In this document: piece after piece, positions 61,541 to 64,000 of the stretch
Position numbering within the stretch: position 1 is the stretch's first letter
How the letters are laid out: each line of letters opens with the position of its first letter
Source: an uncultured Lachnospiraceae bacterium
GTDB taxonomy: Bacteria; Bacillota; Clostridia; Lachnospirales; Lachnospiraceae
Direction of reading: 5' to 3'
Assembly: GCA_900546325.1 (NCBI GenBank)
Contig: URCR01000008.1
Location: 15,772 to 79,771 of the forward strand
DNA: 64,000 nucleotides
Translations under genes and position numbers: made by a program
Notes under the pieces: model-generated
What the model was told of the DNA's origin: nothing
Seen by the model: only the letters and a program-made list of their open reading frames with translations
Databases searched by the model: none

Positions 61541-62386
61541 ATGATTCGAACAATAGATGTCAATGAGATTACAAAAAATGTAAAAGAAATGTGTATAGAA
61601 GCCAATTATTATCTGTCGGATGATATGAAGACTGCATTGCAGACTGCAGTCAAGACAGAAGAATCAGCGCTTGGCAGACAGATCCTGGAGCAGCTTCAGG
61701 AAAATCTGGAGATTGCGGCAGGGGATATGATTCCAATCTGCCAGGATACGGGAATGGCAGTTGTATTTCTGGAAGTTGGACAGGACGTACATTTTACAGG
61801 AGGGAATCTGGAGGAAGCTGTCAACGAGGGGGTAAGGCAAGGGTATGTAGAAGGATATCTGAGAAAATCGGTAGTAAAAGATCCGATTCTGAGAGAAAAT
61901 ACCAAGGACAATACACCGGCGGTCATCCATTATAAAGTTGTCTCAGGTGACCAGGTAAGGATCAAAGTGGCGCCGAAGGGATTTGGCAGTGAGAATATGA
62001 GTAAGGTCCTGATGTTAAAGCCTGCAGATGGGCTGGAAGGTGTAAAAAGAGCGATTCTGAATACCGTGGCGGAGGCAGGACCGAATGCATGTCCGCCTAT
62101 GGTGGTGGGTGTCGGAATCGGAGGCACTTTTGAGAAGTGTGCGCTGATGGCAAAGGAAGCATTGACAAGAGAAGTAGGAATTCATTCTGAAATACCATAT
62201 GTAAAAGAGTTGGAAGAAGAGATGCTGCAGAAAATCAATCAGCTTGGAATCGGACCAGGGGGCTTAGGAGGAGTGATGACCGCTCTTGCAGTCAATGTCA
62301 ACACGTATCCGACACACATTGCGGGTCTCCCGGTGGCAGTGAATATCTGCTGCCATGTCAACAGACATGTAGTCAGAGAATTGTAA
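61541..62386 (+). CDS. Class I fumarate hydratase, alpha subunit
   Basis: 281 aa. Three Cys segments match the iron-sulfur site: ICQDTGM, NACPPMVVG and NICCHVNRH. With the beta subunit it interconverts fumarate and malate using an oxygen-sensitive 4Fe-4S cluster. A tartrate dehydratase (TtdA) role is possible and hard to exclude by sequence. Start at 61541 has GAGGAGG 6 bases upstream. Two subunits, as in anaerobes, rather than the fused enterobacterial form. Confidence 0.92.
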   Translation: MIRTIDVNEITKNVKEMCIEANYYLSDDMKTALQTAVKTEESALGRQILEQLQENLEIAAGDMIPICQDTGMAVVFLEVGQDVHFTGGNLEEAVNEGVRQGYVEGYLRKSVVKDPILRENTKDNTPAVIHYKVVSGDQVRIKVAPKGFGSENMSKVLMLKPADGLEGVKRAILNTVAEAGPNACPPMVVGVGIGGTFEKCALMAKEALTREVGIHSEIPYVKELEEEMLQKINQLGIGPGGLGGVMTALAVNVNTYPTHIAGLPVAVNICCHVNRHVVREL

Positions 62387-62409
62387 AAAGAGAAAGAGAG
62401 GCAGTGCAG

Positions 62410-62973
62410 ATGGAAAAGCATATGACAGTACCGGCAACAAAAGAGCAGGTTCGCCAACTGAAAGCAGGGGATTATGTATACCTGACAGGAACAATTTATA
62501 CGGCAAGAGATGCTGCTCATAAGAGAATGAATGAAAGCCTTGACAGAGGAGAGAAGCTTCCGGTGGAGCTGGAAGGACAGGTTATCTACTACATGGGACC
62601 ATCCCCGGCAAGAGAAGGAAGACCAATCGGTTCTGCAGGACCGACAACTGCAAGTCGAATGGATAAGTATGCGCCGAGATTATTGGATTTGGGACTCGGT
62701 GCGATGATCGGAAAGGGAAAGAGAAGTAAGGAAGTAATCGATGCAATCATAAGAAACGGTTCGGTTTACTTTGCAGCAGTAGGAGGAGCCGGAGCACTTT
62801 TATCCAAATGCATCCACCGTTCAGAAGTGGTTGCCTATGACGATCTTGGAGCAGAGGCAATCCGAAAACTGGAAATAGAAGACTTTCCGGTTATCGTTGT
62901 CATTGATAAAGACGGCAACAATCTCTATGAGACAGCGATTGAAACATACAGGAAGAAAACAGAGGAAGTTTAA
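62410..62973 (+). CDS. Class I fumarate hydratase, beta subunit
   Basis: 187 aa. YYMGPSPAREGRPIGSAGPT and TTASRMDKYAPRLLDLG are the family hallmarks. It completes the enzyme of the preceding gene, 23 bases away. GAGAGG lies 9 bases before the ATG at 62410. Its stop abuts the next ATG (TAAATG). Confidence 0.93.
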   Translation: MEKHMTVPATKEQVRQLKAGDYVYLTGTIYTARDAAHKRMNESLDRGEKLPVELEGQVIYYMGPSPAREGRPIGSAGPTTASRMDKYAPRLLDLGLGAMIGKGKRSKEVIDAIIRNGSVYFAAVGGAGALLSKCIHRSEVVAYDDLGAEAIRKLEIEDFPVIVVIDKDGNNLYETAIETYRKKTEEV

Positions 62974-63690
62974 ATGAAACGTATTTTATTAATGGTGTTT
63001 AAAAACATTTTTTTGGTGCCGTATATGTGGTGTAAGCTCTGCTATTATGCCGGACATGTAGAAAAATATACAGAGCAGCAGATTTATAAAATGCTGACCT
63101 TTATCGTACTTCGGGCAAATAAAGGCGGAAGAGTGACGATTGACGTACACGGGAAAGAAAATATACCGGAGAAAGACGGATTCATGTTTTTTCCAAATCA
63201 TCAGGGATTATATGACGTACTTGCGATTGTGGAGGCATGCTCCTACCCGTTTTCTGTTGTAGCAAAAAAAGAAGTAGAAAATGTGCAGTTTTTAAAGCAG
63301 GTTTTCAAATGTATGAAAGCATATACAATGGACCGCAGTGATGTCAGACAGGCGATGAAAGTAATCAGTGCCGTGAGCAAGGAAGTGGAAAATGGAAGAA
63401 ACTATTTGATTTTCCCGGAAGGAACGAGGTCAAAGAACGGAAATCATGTGCAGGAATTTAAAGGCGGAAGTTTTAAAGCTGCGACAAAAGCAAAATGTCC
63501 GATTGTCCCGGTTGCTCTGATCGATTCCTTTAAGCCTTTTGACACAAACAGCATTGAACCAGTGACTGTTCAGGTTCATTTTTTAAAGCCGATGTTGTAT
63601 GAAGAATACAAAGATATGAAAACAAATGAAATTGCAGCAGAAGTCAAAAAACGAATTGAAAAAGTAATAGAAGAAAATGTTGCAGAATAA
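62974..63690 (+). CDS. 1-acyl-sn-glycerol-3-phosphate acyltransferase (PlsC family)
   Basis: 238 aa. The acyltransferase motifs NHQGLYD (NH-x4-D), FPEGTRS and a following PVALID are present. One hydrophobic N-terminal segment. It adds the second acyl chain to lysophosphatidic acid at the membrane. The ATG directly follows the fumarase beta stop (TAAATG) with GAGGAAG upstream, so it is co-transcribed with unrelated genes. Last of the operon. Confidence 0.9.
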   Translation: MKRILLMVFKNIFLVPYMWCKLCYYAGHVEKYTEQQIYKMLTFIVLRANKGGRVTIDVHGKENIPEKDGFMFFPNHQGLYDVLAIVEACSYPFSVVAKKEVENVQFLKQVFKCMKAYTMDRSDVRQAMKVISAVSKEVENGRNYLIFPEGTRSKNGNHVQEFKGGSFKAATKAKCPIVPVALIDSFKPFDTNSIEPVTVQVHFLKPMLYEEYKDMKTNEIAAEVKKRIEKVIEENVAE

Positions 63691-63701
63691 GAGAAGTGGA
63701 G

Positions 63702-63740
63702 AGAAGAATCCGGATAATAAAAAACGGACTCTTCTTTTTA
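63702..63740 (+). terminator. Terminator of the fumarase-plsC operon
   Basis: AGAAGAATCCG pairs with CGGACTCTTCT (one mismatch), followed by TTTTAT. It is 12 bases after the plsC stop. Confidence 0.75.
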
Positions 63741-63854
63741 TATTGAAAAAGTAATATCTATTTTTACAGAAAACTATCATCCAAGAAAAATATTCTATAA
63801 AAATCCCCTCACCAAAGGCAAATAGCAAAACTTACAAAAAAGCAAAAAAAGTTG

Positions 63855-63883
63855 TTGACATTTCAAAAAAGCTTTAGTATAAT
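63855..63883 (+). promoter_or_regulatory. Consensus promoter of tRNA-Ser
   Basis: Perfect -35 TTGACA (63855-63860) and -10 TATAAT (63878-63883) with 17 bases between them, 43 bases before the tRNA. This strength suits a stable-RNA unit. Confidence 0.88.
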
Positions 63884-63925
63884 CAATTATGCGCTTGATA
63901 CAGCGCCTATATGGAAAACAAGTTC

Positions 63926-64000
63926 GGAGAAATACTCAAGAGGCCGAAGAGGCGCCCCTGCTAAGGGTGTAGGTCGGGCAACCGGCGCGAGGGTTCAAAT
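63926..64000 (+). tRNA. tRNA-Ser (anticodon GCT), 3' end cut by the window
   Basis: Begins GGAGAAA; D stem CTC/GAG, anticodon stem CGCCC/GGGTG with loop CTGCTAA (anticodon GCT), and a long variable arm (GTCGG..CCGGC), typical of tRNA-Ser. The T loop starts GGTTCAAAT at the end of the window; the acceptor 3' strand is outside. Reads AGC/AGT codons. Confidence 0.9.

Noticed and set aside
1..64000. CRISPR array or prophage
   Set aside because: No regularly spaced repeats and no phage structural genes were seen.

Overview
The window is chromosomal DNA from a low-to-moderate GC, spore-forming, anaerobic Firmicute, most likely a Lachnospiraceae species of gut type. This rests on family-level cues: the DUF3881-serS-DUF4446-parB-parA-rsmG-mnmG-mnmE-jag-yidC-yidD-rnpA-rpmH-oriC-dnaA-dnaN-yaaA-recF-gyrB-gyrA order, a spoIID-spoIIQ pair, an ileS T-box, an Rpn-type nuclease and a DUF4869 gene. 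It spans the replication origin. Leading-strand polarity flips there: nearly all genes below about 51.5 kb run on the minus strand and nearly all above 52 kb on the plus strand.

Region by region. 0-5 kb: a sugar ABC importer (binding protein, two permeases) with a split transketolase, driven by a near-consensus promoter with two LacI/CcpA-type operators; a ribosome-binding site at base 1 shows that the operon continues outside. 5-9.4 kb: a four-gene Gld-like ABC exporter cassette. 9.6-11.8 kb: GIY-YIG protein and the sporulation pair spoIIQ/spoIID. 11.8-18 kb: glycogen phosphorylase and ileS behind a T-box. 18-25 kb: a small accessory patch with an Rpn nuclease, a MATE pump, a two-gene unit of unknown function (small acidic beta-rich protein plus a metal-hydrolase-like protein), a D,D-carboxypeptidase and a decayed transposase. 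25-32 kb: adenine deaminase, then a peptide-use operon (pepT, YfcC-type carrier, pepV) divergent from an XRE regulator. 32-34 kb: a Fic protein with a degenerate active site, and about 1 kb of apparently non-coding DNA.

34.1-38.6 kb is the most notable stretch: a 4.4-kb island bounded by a 16-bp direct repeat. One copy is the 3' end of an intact tRNA-Arg(CCT) gene; the other is a lone fragment at the far end. It carries a P-loop ATPase paired with a DUF4869 protein, a canonical Fic protein, a frameshifted excisionase-like HTH gene (extra base in an A7 tract), a scrap of peptide deformylase and an SPL-type radical SAM protein, but no integrase. 

38.7-64 kb is the conserved origin region: parABS with two perfect parS sites, an alpha/beta hydrolase, tRNA/rRNA modification genes, the rpmH-rnpA-yidD-yidC-jag operon, a bipartite oriC on both sides of dnaA, dnaN, recF and gyrase. 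A cytosolic Cu/Zn-SOD-like gene, two-subunit class I fumarase, a PlsC acyltransferase and a truncated tRNA-Ser(GCT) follow. All assignments are from reading the sequence and family memory; no searches were run.
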